64,000 nucleotides of DNA from an uncultured Clostridia bacterium. Its GTDB lineage: Bacteria > Bacillota > Clostridia > Saccharofermentanales > Saccharofermentanaceae. The DNA lies in assembly GCA_946537885.1 (NCBI GenBank), contig CAMNGC010000007.1, positions 28,404 through 92,403 of the forward strand, given 5' to 3'. The notes under the pieces were generated by a model. The model saw nothing but the letters and a program-made list of their open reading frames with translations. It had not been told where the DNA came from and made no database searches. Position numbers and translations under genes: made by a program. Below are positions 23,254-32,000 of the stretch, piece by piece (positions within the stretch are counted from its first letter, which is position 1; each line of letters begins with the position of its first letter).

Positions 23254-24735
23254 ATGAGTCGTAAAAATGACGGTATCTATGATGCCCGTCAGCTAGGCTA
23301 CCCCAAGATGATGGTTCTTGGTCTTCAGCACATGTTCGCCATGTTCGGTGCGACTGTGCTGGTGCCGGCGTTGACAGGTCTGTCAGTATCTGCAACTCTT
23401 TTGTTTGCAGGTCTCGGAACATTGCTGTTCCACTTTTTGACAAAGGGTAAGGTCCCCGCTTTCCTGGGTTCGTCCTTTGCTTTCCTGGCAGGTTACGGTG
23501 CTATTGCTCCTAACGGTGAGAGGGAACTGCTGCCTTATGCCTGCTTAGGTGTTGCATGCGCCGGGCTTCTATATCTGGTATTGGCCGGTCTTATCAAGGT
23601 CTTCGGTCAGCACAAAGTAATGAGATTCTTCCCGCCTATCGTAACAGGCCCGATCATCATCGCTATCGGTCTTACGCTCTCCGCTTCTGCTATCGATAAC
23701 TGTAAGAAGAACTGGGCAATCGCTGTTATTGCCATCCTGATCGTTGTCATTTGCAACATCTACGGTAAGGGCATGGTCAAGATCGTTCCGATCATCCTGG
23801 GTGTTATCGGTTCCGTTGCAGTTGCCGCTATCCTTGCCGCTGCTTTCGGAAGTAATGTTGACGGTATGATCGTTCTCAATCATTCCGATAAGTGGCAGCT
23901 CTTCAGCAAGGCTGCACTCGATAATATCAAAGAAGCCAAGTGGATCGGTCTTCCTTTCCATAAGTGCGATACCATCTATACGGTAATCAAGGAACATGAC
24001 AGAAAGCTCATCATCGATGCCATCATCACGATCATGCCTATTGCTCTTGCTACGATCGTTGAGCATATCGGTGACATCTCCGCCATCTCTTCCACGACAG
24101 GTGAAGACTATATCGATGATCCCGGACTTCACAGAACCCTCACGGGCGACGGTCTTGCTACTATCCTCGCATCCTTTTTCGGTGCTCCCGCCAACACAAC
24201 TTACGGCGAGAATACCGGTGTTCTGACACTGTCTAAGGTATATGATCCGAGAGTGATCAGGATCGCAGCATGTTTCGCCATCCTGCTTTCCTTCTCTCCT
24301 AAGTTCGCCGCAGTCATCACTGCGATGCCCGGCGCTACGATCGGCGGTGTATCTCTTGTGCTCTACGGTATGATCTCCGCAGTCGGTGTCCGTAATATCG
24401 TTGAGAATCAGATCGATTTCTCCAAGAGCCGCAATGTCATCATCGCCGCTCTGATCCTTGTTCTCTCTATCGGAATCAACTACTCAGGCAGCATCGAGAT
24501 CGATGCGGGCAGACTCGAGATCTCCCTCTCCGGTCTGGCTGTCGGTGCTCTCGTAGGTATCATAATGAATGCCATCCTGCCTATGGATGACGATAAGGAC
24601 TACAAGGGTCTGTCCAAGACTATAAAATCCGAGGATGTGCTGTTCGCTAACTTGGACGCTTTCAAGGATTACAAGGGTCTGTCCAAGACTATAAAATCCG
24701 AGAGCAAAAAGAAAAACAAGAAGGCAAAGGCCTGA
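23254..24735 (+). CDS. uraA: Uracil permease (NCS2 family)
   Basis: 493 residues from the ATG at 23254 (GGAGGAAG upstream). Imports uracil with protons. The N-terminal LGLQHMFAMFGATVLVPALT, the 14-segment hydrophobic profile and the substrate motif PANTTYGENTGVLTLSKV fit UraA/PyrP rather than xanthine carriers. The cytoplasmic tail is odd: a 13-residue segment (KDYKGLSKTIKSE) occurs twice, followed by a Lys-rich end. The duplication is also visible in the DNA. I found no PyrR-type attenuator upstream. A long hairpin terminator follows. Confidence 0.93.
   Translation: MSRKNDGIYDARQLGYPKMMVLGLQHMFAMFGATVLVPALTGLSVSATLLFAGLGTLLFHFLTKGKVPAFLGSSFAFLAGYGAIAPNGERELLPYACLGVACAGLLYLVLAGLIKVFGQHKVMRFFPPIVTGPIIIAIGLTLSASAIDNCKKNWAIAVIAILIVVICNIYGKGMVKIVPIILGVIGSVAVAAILAAAFGSNVDGMIVLNHSDKWQLFSKAALDNIKEAKWIGLPFHKCDTIYTVIKEHDRKLIIDAIITIMPIALATIVEHIGDISAISSTTGEDYIDDPGLHRTLTGDGLATILASFFGAPANTTYGENTGVLTLSKVYDPRVIRIAACFAILLSFSPKFAAVITAMPGATIGGVSLVLYGMISAVGVRNIVENQIDFSKSRNVIIAALILVLSIGINYSGSIEIDAGRLEISLSGLAVGALVGIIMNAILPMDDDKDYKGLSKTIKSEDVLFANLDAFKDYKGLSKTIKSESKKKNKKAKA
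24595..24702 (+). repeat. 39-bp direct repeat at the 3' end of the uracil permease gene
   Basis: Copy 1 at 24595-24633 and copy 2 at 24664-24702 differ at a single silent base (gac/gat) and are offset by 69 bp (23 codons). The reading frame is preserved. Confidence 0.9.
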
Positions 24736-24765
24736 TCCTTCTAATAAAAACTCAGAATAAGTGAG

Positions 24766-24807
24766 ATGCTCCGAGGCGGTATGAGCCGCTAAGGGGCATT
24801 TCTTTTT
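24766..24807 (+). terminator. Terminator of the uracil permease gene
   Basis: Bipartite hairpin: outer 7-bp stem 24766-24772 with 24793-24799 (one G-U) and inner GCGG/CCGC stem, followed by TTCTTTTT. Confidence 0.8.
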
Positions 24808-24819
24808 CGCGAAAAACAT

Positions 24820-24848
24820 TTGTCTACTGACCGCAAGTAAAGTAAAAT
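24820..24848 (+). promoter_or_regulatory. Promoter of the saccharopine-dehydrogenase-like gene
   Basis: TTGTCT, 17-nt spacer, TAAAAT; the ATG follows 33 nt later. Confidence 0.55.
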
Positions 24849-24880
24849 ATCAGAGTAATAATTTTGAAGGTGGCAGATAT

Positions 24881-26086
24881 ATGAAGAAGGTATTGGTCTT
24901 GGGCTGTAACGATGTTACAAAGATATTGCTTCCCGAGCTTTGCCGTGAGGAGAATGACATAACGGATATCTGCCTTGCCGCCAAGGATAAGGCAGAGTGT
25001 AATGAGTATAGAAAGAAGCTTGCCGGAGGTCGCGTAAGGATCACTACGGCAGGTGTTGATGTGACGAATAAAGATGCTACCATGATGATGGTCAGGATCT
25101 TCGGACCGGAGCTTATCGTAAATCTCCTGCCGGATGAGCTGAGCATTGATGTCATGCGCATCGCTCTCGAGATCGGGGCGTCCTATATTGACAGCGCACT
25201 GCTTCCCGACACTAGCGGCACCTTGCTGTCCAAACAGTTTGAGCTTTTCGGTGAGTTCAGAGATAAGAAGCTGACGGCTGTAGTCGGCTGTTCCTATAAT
25301 CCGGCTGTTATCACATCGGTTGTCAGAAGAGCGCTGAAGACATCCTTCGATTCCATCGACAGTGTTGACGTTCTTGAAGTCGGAACGGCCTCGGAATTCT
25401 CCGAATATAAGGATCCGCTGGGACTTGGAAGCGGAGAAGAGAAGCTAGAGGATGCAGTAGCTATCGAAGGCGGCAAGCCAGTCAAGAAGAAGGCGCTGTC
25501 CGTCAAGACGGTAAGAGAGCTTCCCGACACGGGTAAGAAGACCTTCTACATGATGAGCAACAAGGTTGTGGATGATTTCTTAAAAGAGATCCCGGAGATC
25601 GGTAATGTAAGATATTTCTCGCCCTATACCGAGGGAGATTCGGCGCGTGACGACGAGATGATCGAAGTGCTCAAGAAGGCGGGAATGTTCTCTGAAGAAG
25701 AGATCGAGATAAAGGGTGTCAAGATCTCGCCGAAGGAATTCATTATGAAGATGATGCCGGCAGAGAGAAAGCAGGTCAAGCCCCATGGTCTTACAGCTAC
25801 AGGCATTGTTATCAGCGGTAAGAGGGGCGGCAATGACAGAACGGCATTGCACTTTGCTGCGGCGGATAACGATGAGTGCTTTAGGAAGCATGGCATATAT
25901 GTTGACAGTTATCTTGAGGCGACGGCTATGCTGGCCGGAGTAAAGCTCATGATGAACTTAAGATGGCAGAAAGCCGGTGTGTTTACGCCTTGTGCATTTG
26001 AGCCTGAAATGTTACTTGATACCATTAAAGAGGGTGGATTCGAATACAGTGAGACCAGGGACGCAGAGCCCGTAACGCTGGAGTAA
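24881..26086 (+). CDS. Saccharopine dehydrogenase family protein, carboxynorspermidine synthase-like
   Basis: 401 residues. The N-terminus VLVLGCNDVTKILLPEL is a Rossmann strand-loop-helix with a degenerate glycine loop. IVNLLPDELSIDVMRIALE and a C-terminal catalytic domain (GCSYNPAVITSVV, ITVLEVG-type strands) follow the saccharopine dehydrogenase/Lys9 layout. Firmicute proteins of this length are commonly annotated as carboxynorspermidine synthase, a reductive step of polyamine biosynthesis. No decarboxylase partner is adjacent, so the assignment stays at family level. It precedes a response regulator by 18 nt, but a functional link is not obvious. Confidence 0.75.
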   Translation: MKKVLVLGCNDVTKILLPELCREENDITDICLAAKDKAECNEYRKKLAGGRVRITTAGVDVTNKDATMMMVRIFGPELIVNLLPDELSIDVMRIALEIGASYIDSALLPDTSGTLLSKQFELFGEFRDKKLTAVVGCSYNPAVITSVVRRALKTSFDSIDSVDVLEVGTASEFSEYKDPLGLGSGEEKLEDAVAIEGGKPVKKKALSVKTVRELPDTGKKTFYMMSNKVVDDFLKEIPEIGNVRYFSPYTEGDSARDDEMIEVLKKAGMFSEEEIEIKGVKISPKEFIMKMMPAERKQVKPHGLTATGIVISGKRGGNDRTALHFAAADNDECFRKHGIYVDSYLEATAMLAGVKLMMNLRWQKAGVFTPCAFEPEMLLDTIKEGGFEYSETRDAEPVTLE

Positions 26087-26104
26087 TTAACGGGGGATAT
26101 GAGG

Positions 26105-26812
26105 ATGGAAGAGAACAGAAAGCCCAAAGTACTTATTGTTGAAGATGACAGCAGCATTAATAATCTCGTATACGATGCTCTGAAGAAACACGGTTGTGAT
26201 TGTATTCAGGCATATTCGGGAACAGAGGGTATCCTTAATTTTAAGAATGATGATTTTGATCTGGTTATCCTTGATCTTATGATGCCCGGAATGACAGGTG
26301 AAGAGTTGACAAGACAGATCCGTGAGATAGACAAGACTCCGATCATCATAGTGTCGGCAAAGTGCAGTACTGATTCCAGAGTCGATCTGCTGGCCATGGG
26401 TGCAGACGATTTCTTAAGCAAGCCCTTTGATGTAAAGGAATTATTGGCGCGTGTAGATGTACAGTTGAGGCACTTGTCATACGGCAGCAAGGAAGAAGCC
26501 GATGACAATAACAAAATGAGCTACAGAGAATTGGTGCTTGATCGTTCCACATATGAGGCGGTTCTTTGCGGTAAGGATCTTCAGCTCACACGTCAGGAGT
26601 ACAAGATCCTGGAGCTCTTTATGCTCTATCCTTCCAAAGTCTTCTCCAAGCAGGAGATCTACGAATACGCCTGGAACGATTATTACATGGGTGAGGACAA
26701 GACTATCAATGTCCATATCAGTAATATACGTTCCAAGATGAAGAAGATCACCGCGGAAGAATACATTGATACTGTCTGGGGAATCGGATTCAGGCTCTCC
26801 AAACAGAAGTAA
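26105..26812 (+). CDS. OmpR/PhoB-type response regulator
   Basis: 235 residues. The receiver domain (about 1-125) has the acidic pair in VEDDSS, the phosphorylated Asp in LVILDLMMPG, the Ser in VSAK and the Lys in LSKPFD. Residues about 135-235 form the winged-helix DNA-binding domain (LTRQEYKILELFMLYPSKVFSK, IRSKMKK...WGIGFRL). The start at 26105 is preferred to the ATG at 26099 because the GGGGG ribosome site is 8 nt rather than 2 nt away. A terminator follows; the matching histidine kinase is three genes downstream (29668), behind a promoter with direct repeats that this regulator probably binds. Confidence 0.93.
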   Translation: MEENRKPKVLIVEDDSSINNLVYDALKKHGCDCIQAYSGTEGILNFKNDDFDLVILDLMMPGMTGEELTRQIREIDKTPIIIVSAKCSTDSRVDLLAMGADDFLSKPFDVKELLARVDVQLRHLSYGSKEEADDNNKMSYRELVLDRSTYEAVLCGKDLQLTRQEYKILELFMLYPSKVFSKQEIYEYAWNDYYMGEDKTINVHISNIRSKMKKITAEEYIDTVWGIGFRLSKQK

Positions 26813-26861
26813 CGAAGCCTAAGCTGCGCGAGTTTTTTCTCGAAAAGCTTCAGTCAATAAC

Positions 26862-26892
26862 AATACCCCGATCCGTTGACCGGGGTATTCTT
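26862..26892 (+). terminator. Terminator after the response regulator gene
   Basis: A perfect 9-bp stem AATACCCCG/CGGGGTATT with a 10-nt loop, followed by CTTT. The short T tract may allow some read-through into the ABC transporter operon. Confidence 0.7.
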
Positions 26893-26944
26893 TAACATTT
26901 CTTAATCTTTTCTTGGCGTACTTTTTATCTCTCTTTGTGATAAT
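26890..26944 (+). promoter_or_regulatory. Promoter and direct-repeat boxes of the ABC transporter-kinase operon
   Basis: TGTGATAAT (26936-26944) is an extended -10 without a good -35 at the right distance. Just upstream, CTTTAACATTT and CTTAATCTTTT (26890-26911) form an 11-bp direct repeat, the spacing OmpR-family regulators use. Activation by the upstream response regulator is the likely reading. Confidence 0.5.
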
Positions 26945-26973
26945 GGCATCATGACAAAGGAGGTAATGACAAG

Positions 26974-27900
26974 ATGAGTGATGAATTCTTGCTTGTAACT
27001 GAGAATCTCAGCAAGAGATACGGAAAGAATGTTTTGGCAGTAGATAATGTCAATCTTCACATTAAGAAGGGTGCTATCTATGGTCTGATCGGCAGAAACG
27101 GTGCCGGTAAGACAACAATAATGAAGATGATCTCCGGAATGGCGATCCCCACTTCCGGTAGCTACACATATTCAGGCTTTAACGGAACAGCCGAAGAGGC
27201 ATTGGGAAGAGTCGGAGCGCTCATTGAGTCCCCTGCCATTCACCCCAAGATGACAGCTTATGACAATCTTAAGATAAAGTGCCTCGCTTACGGTATCGGA
27301 GACAAGGCTTATATTAACGAGAAATTGAAGTTGGTTGGTCTTGAGAATACAGGCAAGAAGAAAGCAGGCAAGTTCTCTTTGGGAATGAAGCAGCGTCTCG
27401 GGATCGCCATGGCTTTGGTCGGCGAACCTGACTTCCTTCTTCTGGACGAGCCTATCAATGGTCTCGATCCTCAGGGTATCGTTGAGCTCCGTGAGTTGAT
27501 CGCCCGACTCAATGCCGAGAAGGGTATCACGATCCTTATCTCCAGCCATATCCTTGAGGAGTTGGCCAAGCTTGCTACCGATTACGCTATCATCGATAAG
27601 GGCCGCATCGTCGAAGAGTCCACTAAGGAAGAGCTTAAGATGAAGTGCCGCGACAAGATCGTGATCAAAGCAGCAGACACGTCAGCTATTGTCCCGATAA
27701 TCGATAGTAAGGGATATACCGATTATCAGGTTATAAGTAACAATACTATCTATATTTTCGAGCGACTGGACGAAGTTGCAGCTCTCAACATGGAAATCGC
27801 AAAAGCAGGAATACTCGTAGATTCCATCAATGTGGAATCTTCTGATCTTGAGGAGTACTTCCTTATGGTTACCGGTACAGCCGCCGGAGTACAGAACTAA
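26974..27900 (+). CDS. ABC transporter ATP-binding protein (antibiotic/lantibiotic-immunity type)
   Basis: 308 residues. Walker A is GRNGAGKTT, the signature motif is FSLGMKQRLGIAMAL, and Walker B is FLLLDEPINGLDP. The C-terminal 80 residues match the extension seen in NatA/BcrA/LanF-type proteins. It would power the two membrane subunits encoded just downstream. The order of response regulator, ATPase, two permeases and histidine kinase is that of peptide-antibiotic resistance or lantibiotic self-protection modules. No lantibiotic synthesis genes are near, so defence or envelope-stress export is more likely. AAAGGAGG ribosome site. Confidence 0.92.
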   Translation: MSDEFLLVTENLSKRYGKNVLAVDNVNLHIKKGAIYGLIGRNGAGKTTIMKMISGMAIPTSGSYTYSGFNGTAEEALGRVGALIESPAIHPKMTAYDNLKIKCLAYGIGDKAYINEKLKLVGLENTGKKKAGKFSLGMKQRLGIAMALVGEPDFLLLDEPINGLDPQGIVELRELIARLNAEKGITILISSHILEELAKLATDYAIIDKGRIVEESTKEELKMKCRDKIVIKAADTSAIVPIIDSKGYTDYQVISNNTIYIFERLDEVAALNMEIAKAGILVDSINVESSDLEEYFLMVTGTAAGVQN

Positions 27901-27916
27901 AGGGAGGGAACTTGAA

Positions 27917-28849
27917 ATGTTAATGAATTTTACTAAGTCGGAGCTCTTCAGAGTCTCCAGAATGAAGTCGGCCTATGTATTGCCGATCATTATGATAATC
28001 ACAGTAATGTTCACCAGTCTGATGTACATGGGCGTAAACAAGAACGTTATTGGGATCGAGGAGGAGGATCTGGATAATGTCAGCTCCTCGGGACTTACGG
28101 TAGATGATATGAGTGACAGTGTGGAGCTCGGCTTTAATGCAGGATCCGGCATATCCGAAGACGGGACTGTCGAGGGAGAAGACGAGGAAGAGGACAAGTC
28201 TTTCTTCGGCGAAGGTCTCTGGTACAACAGGTCTACGGATTTTATGTTCTACGCTAATGTAAAGGGACTTGATGCACTTCTTTTACTGTCTATCTTTGTC
28301 GGCCTTTTCTGTGGCGCGATCCACAATACCGGAATGGACAAGAACAATCTCTTAGCTTCCGGGCATAAAAATACATTATACGCGGCAAGAGCGATAACGA
28401 TAGGTCTGTATACTCTCTTCTTCCATTTTGTTACTTTCGCGGCAACGATACTTGGTGTGGCTATATTCGGCAAGAGCGTCAGATTTGTCGAAGGAATAGG
28501 GTTTGTTAAGTACTTCGTACTCTCTTTCATCCTGACATACGCTTTCAGCATGGTTATTATGCTTGTCGGTACGTTCCTTAAGAGCCAGGCTGCAGCTATT
28601 ACGGTTGGAATAATCCTTGCAGCCGGTGTCCTGACAGTGCTTATCTCCTTTATTGATCTCTTTATCAAGAAGGTCCTCAAGTTGGAGAAGATCAATCTGG
28701 CCAATGTAACTCTTACCCAGAGACTGAGTCTTCTGAATTATAATTCTTCTACCGCAAGTATTATCAGAACTTTGCTTGTTTGTGCTGTAGTGTTTACTGT
28801 GGTAACATTAGTCCACGTATTCATCAACAGGAAGAGAGATCTATGCTAA
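27917..28849 (+). CDS. ABC-2 type transporter permease, first subunit
   Basis: 310 residues from the ATG at 27917 (AGGGAGGG upstream). One hydrophobic segment near the N-terminus (SAYVLPIIMIITVMFTSLMY) is followed by a long acidic extracellular loop of about 75 residues (residues ~40-115). Five more membrane segments follow in the C-terminal two thirds. The layout is that of ABC-2/LanE-LanG permeases. It begins 16 nt after the ATPase gene and ends 3 nt before the second permease. Confidence 0.85.
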   Translation: MLMNFTKSELFRVSRMKSAYVLPIIMIITVMFTSLMYMGVNKNVIGIEEEDLDNVSSSGLTVDDMSDSVELGFNAGSGISEDGTVEGEDEEEDKSFFGEGLWYNRSTDFMFYANVKGLDALLLLSIFVGLFCGAIHNTGMDKNNLLASGHKNTLYAARAITIGLYTLFFHFVTFAATILGVAIFGKSVRFVEGIGFVKYFVLSFILTYAFSMVIMLVGTFLKSQAAAITVGIILAAGVLTVLISFIDLFIKKVLKLEKINLANVTLTQRLSLLNYNSSTASIIRTLLVCAVVFTVVTLVHVFINRKRDLC

Positions 28850-28852
28850 GTT

Positions 28853-29671
28853 ATGTTTGTTAATCTGATCAGGATCAACACACTTAAATTTCGTAAAAGC
28901 AGTTTCTTTAGATGGGGTGCGATCGTCACATTATCCGTGATGATCGCATTCTGTGCTATATACTATTTTACGATGACCATTAATTCAGATCTCGAAATGA
29001 CAAAGGACACCTGGAGAGATGGCAGGGACATTGAACTGGCCTGGCATCTGCTTTTTCTTCACACCAGCAGGTTTATCGTTCAGATTTTCTACAGCATCTG
29101 TGCTATCGTAATGGTTTGCGAACACTATTCGGTAAGAGAGATGATCAATATCAGGGGCATGGTGAACAGCAATGTCAAATGGTTCTACGCAGAGGTCTGC
29201 GGGGTAATGATATATGCCCTGCCATTTGGTATTTTTCCTTTATTGGCAGGTGACATTCCGGCTAAGATCTATGGATTAGATTTTGCGATCTTTAACGGGG
29301 ATTGGATCAATACTTTGCTTCTTTATCTGGGTTCCATACTCTACCTTATCTTCGCGATGCTGCCGGCAATCGTAATAGCCAAGATCTTCCGTAGGACAGC
29401 TGTCAGTCTGTCAGCTTATGCCGTCTTCTCGGTCTTGAATCTCCTCCTCGGCATCGTTGCCGATGCGCTCGCTGAAGAGTTTCTTAATCGTGCAACGAAG
29501 GATGATTCCTTCTCGGGCACGATCATTAACCCTGCTTCGTGGTTGCTTGATTATCAAATAGACGGCAAGGCAGATATGAGTTTTACCATGGCAATGATCT
29601 GTCTTGTTATCTATGCGGTTATATGGCTTGGAATAGGTACCCTTGCATCCATGAGGAGAAATGAACTATGA
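28853..29671 (+). CDS. ABC-2 type transporter permease, second subunit
   Basis: 272 residues with six hydrophobic segments, beginning with a basic N-terminus and SSFFRWGAIVTLSVMIAFCA. It resembles the first permease in topology but lacks the long acidic loop, having a shorter one. Its stop overlaps the ATG of the histidine kinase gene by 4 bp, so the sensor is translationally coupled to the transporter. This coupling supports a model in which the kinase monitors the transporter or its substrate. Confidence 0.82.
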   Translation: MFVNLIRINTLKFRKSSFFRWGAIVTLSVMIAFCAIYYFTMTINSDLEMTKDTWRDGRDIELAWHLLFLHTSRFIVQIFYSICAIVMVCEHYSVREMINIRGMVNSNVKWFYAEVCGVMIYALPFGIFPLLAGDIPAKIYGLDFAIFNGDWINTLLLYLGSILYLIFAMLPAIVIAKIFRRTAVSLSAYAVFSVLNLLLGIVADALAEEFLNRATKDDSFSGTIINPASWLLDYQIDGKADMSFTMAMICLVIYAVIWLGIGTLASMRRNEL

Positions 29672-30570
29672 CGATCCTGCAGATTTCTTTTATTGTCGTC
29701 AGTTTTATCGCCATGATGCTGGTAATGATACTTATATCTCAGTATCAGCAGGTGAAGAGCATACGCGACCAGGTTCATTTTATCGCCAGAAATGAGACAA
29801 ATAAGAATGTCACCTTCTACGGCAAATCACGTGGCATCAAGCGTCTTGCGGTAGATGTGAATGACTTGATAGATTCCTTCCGTAAGCGCGAGATCGAGAT
29901 CATCCGTAAAGACAAGGAATCCCGTGATACCATCACAAACATGTCGCACGATATCAGGACGCCCTTGACGTCATTGAAGGGCTATTTTGAGCTTCTGCAA
30001 CAGACGGATGATCCTGAGGAGATCGCCAAATACAATGCCATTATCGAGGAGAGGATAGATTCTCTGAGTGACATCCTTGAGATGATGTTCTTTTATACCA
30101 AGGTCAACAATACCGGCTATAAGCTGGAGCTGAATAAGCTTAATATGTCCGAGATCTTGATGCAGACGATGTTCTCTTATTTCGATGAATTCGAGAATAT
30201 GAATATCGAGCCGGAGATCGAGGTTGACGAGAACGTCTTTGCCATAGCTGATGAGTCGGCTCTTCGTCGTATCTTCCAGAACCTTATCAAGAATATCATC
30301 GTTCACGGTGACAACTATGTCGGTGTCAAACTCTGCTATATCAATAAGAGGGCTGTACTTGAGATCAGTAACGGCATAAAGGAAGGAGAGCTTCCTAATG
30401 CCGACAAGGTTTTCGATCGCTTTTACAAAGGCGATTCATCCCGCCACGTTAACTCCAGCGGCATAGGTCTGTCTGTGTCCAAGAAGCTTGTCGATATGAT
30501 GAACGGAAGCATAAGCGCATCTGTTGACGGCGATCTGTTTACGATTACCATAGTTCTTCCCGGCATCTGA
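29668..30570 (+). CDS. Sensor histidine kinase, small intramembrane-sensing type
   Basis: 300 residues. A single N-terminal hydrophobic segment (ISFIVVSFIAMMLVMILIS) and almost no extracellular domain. The phosphoacceptor box is NMSHDIRTPLTSLKGY, the N box is IFQNLIKNIIVHG, and the G boxes include SSGIGLSVSKKLVDMMNG. Kinases of this shape in lantibiotic-resistance modules sense through their partner transporter. The likely partner is the regulator at 26105-26812. Confidence 0.92.
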   Translation: MTILQISFIVVSFIAMMLVMILISQYQQVKSIRDQVHFIARNETNKNVTFYGKSRGIKRLAVDVNDLIDSFRKREIEIIRKDKESRDTITNMSHDIRTPLTSLKGYFELLQQTDDPEEIAKYNAIIEERIDSLSDILEMMFFYTKVNNTGYKLELNKLNMSEILMQTMFSYFDEFENMNIEPEIEVDENVFAIADESALRRIFQNLIKNIIVHGDNYVGVKLCYINKRAVLEISNGIKEGELPNADKVFDRFYKGDSSRHVNSSGIGLSVSKKLVDMMNGSISASVDGDLFTITIVLPGI

Positions 30571-30608
30571 CGGCAAGCCTGCCCGGCAACCCTGACTATT
30601 CGGTCTGA

Positions 30609-30638
30609 TTGCATTTTATCAAATCCCCGTGTTATCAT
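30609..30638 (+). promoter_or_regulatory. Promoter of the diguanylate cyclase gene
   Basis: TTGCAT, 18-nt spacer, TATCAT with a TGT extension at 30630-30638. The ATG at 30678 has GAGGGG upstream. Confidence 0.55.
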
Positions 30639-30677
30639 TTATATATTCAACTGATCAAAGTTTGAGGGGAACTGAGT

Positions 30678-31622
30678 ATGAGTGATTCTGAATTATTAAA
30701 TATGACTCCTGAAGAGAAGATAGAATTTGATAAGCTGTGTCTTGAGACGATAAGAGAGTATTCATCAGACACGGTTTATTTCAAGGACAAGAATTCCAGA
30801 TTTCTCTGGACCAGTAAGGCACACGCACTACAGGTCGGAGCCGATAATCCCTACGAGATGATAGGCAAGGACGACTATGATTATTTCCCCAAAGAGTTTG
30901 CCGATAAGGCCATGGCCGATGAGAAGCAGATAATGGCGACCGGCGAGCCCATCATCAATATCCCCGAGGAACTTTATCACGATGACGGTACGGTTGAGTA
31001 CCTTCTCGCATCCAAATATCCCCTCTATCGCGATGGCAAGATCATCGGAACCTGGGGCATCACCCGTAACGTTACAGAGAGAAGACGCCTGGAGAAAGAG
31101 CTCGAGCGTTCCTACCAGAAGATGCAGCGGCTGACCCGTGTCGATGACCTGAGCGGACTTTATAACAGAAGATATTTCTATGAATATCTCGAAAAAGAGA
31201 TCAGCATATACGAGCGTCGTGACGGCGAAGATACATTTACTCTCTTGGCGATCGACGTCGATAATCTGACGGATATCAATGACCGTTACGGTCAGCCCAA
31301 GGGTGATGATGTCCTGCGTCATGTTGCTTCTGCCATGATGCTCGGCTGCCGTAAGTCCGACACCTGCTTCAGGATCGGCGGCGATGAGTTCATGGTAATG
31401 CTTCCTGATTGTGACAAGGTTCACGCCATCGGCATTGCCAAGAAGATCGCAGACAACGTAGCGACCGAGCCCATTCCCATGGGAGATGATTTTGTAAAAG
31501 CAACGGTATCCGTTGGCATCGCCTCCTTCGAGAAGGGTATGGATATCAGTGAACTTATCTCACTGGCTGACCGCAAGCTCTATAAGTCCAAGCGTAACGG
31601 CAAGAATCAGGTGTCCTTCTGA
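30678..31622 (+). CDS. PAS-GGDEF diguanylate cyclase
   Basis: 314 residues, cytoplasmic. Residues about 20-145 form a PAS domain (YSSDTVYFKDKNSRFLWTS, ending GTWGITRNVTERRRLE, the usual PAS-to-linker motif). Residues about 150-314 form the GGDEF domain with DDLSGLYNRRYF and an intact RIGGDEF active site, so it should make cyclic di-GMP from GTP. The inhibitory I-site RxxD is present as RKSD five residues before GGDEF, so product feedback is expected. No other cyclic-di-GMP gene lies in the window. Its own promoter separates it from the kinase operon. Confidence 0.95.
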   Translation: MSDSELLNMTPEEKIEFDKLCLETIREYSSDTVYFKDKNSRFLWTSKAHALQVGADNPYEMIGKDDYDYFPKEFADKAMADEKQIMATGEPIINIPEELYHDDGTVEYLLASKYPLYRDGKIIGTWGITRNVTERRRLEKELERSYQKMQRLTRVDDLSGLYNRRYFYEYLEKEISIYERRDGEDTFTLLAIDVDNLTDINDRYGQPKGDDVLRHVASAMMLGCRKSDTCFRIGGDEFMVMLPDCDKVHAIGIAKKIADNVATEPIPMGDDFVKATVSVGIASFEKGMDISELISLADRKLYKSKRNGKNQVSF

Positions 31623-31650
31623 CAGGAGAGATCCGTATATCGACAGATAA

Positions 31651-31818
31651 TCGTTCGACCTCAGATTCAGACCGATTGATTGTTACTATGACGATGTTTT
31701 GTATGGAACATTATACGTTAATGCTGATGATGAAAGCTCCGGTATATTTGTTTATAATGCCCCAGGGGCTGATTCTCTTGAAAGCAGATGGCATGACCCG
31801 GTACTAATAGGATCATGA
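31651..31818 (+). other. Possible gene remnant without start
   Basis: A 55-codon stop-bounded frame follows the cyclase gene. Its translation (DDVLYGTLYVNADDESSGIF is the core) has protein-like composition and reads like the end of a secreted beta-rich protein. There is no usable start with a ribosome site, but a good terminator follows at 31844. It may be the decayed 3' end of a gene whose front part has been lost. Confidence 0.3.
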
Positions 31819-31843
31819 AAGAAATGCAATCGTTACAGTAGTA

Positions 31844-31880
31844 CGGCCCCGCAGCATTGGCGGGGCCGCATTTATATTAC
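31844..31880 (+). terminator. Terminator downstream of the cyclase gene or remnant
   Basis: A perfect 8-bp GC stem CGGCCCCG/CGGGGCCG with a 9-nt loop (31844-31868), followed by an AT-rich tail CATTTATATT. The stretch 31881-32000 holds nothing else I can recognise. Confidence 0.7.
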
Positions 31881-32000
31881 CTTCGGTTCCGATATTATCT
31901 ATTCGTCACGGATTGATGCACAGCAGTGTTATAGGTGGGTTATGTAGTGATTACTGTGATGGAGGTACGATCCGCAGGAACCGATATCGATAATCTTTGA

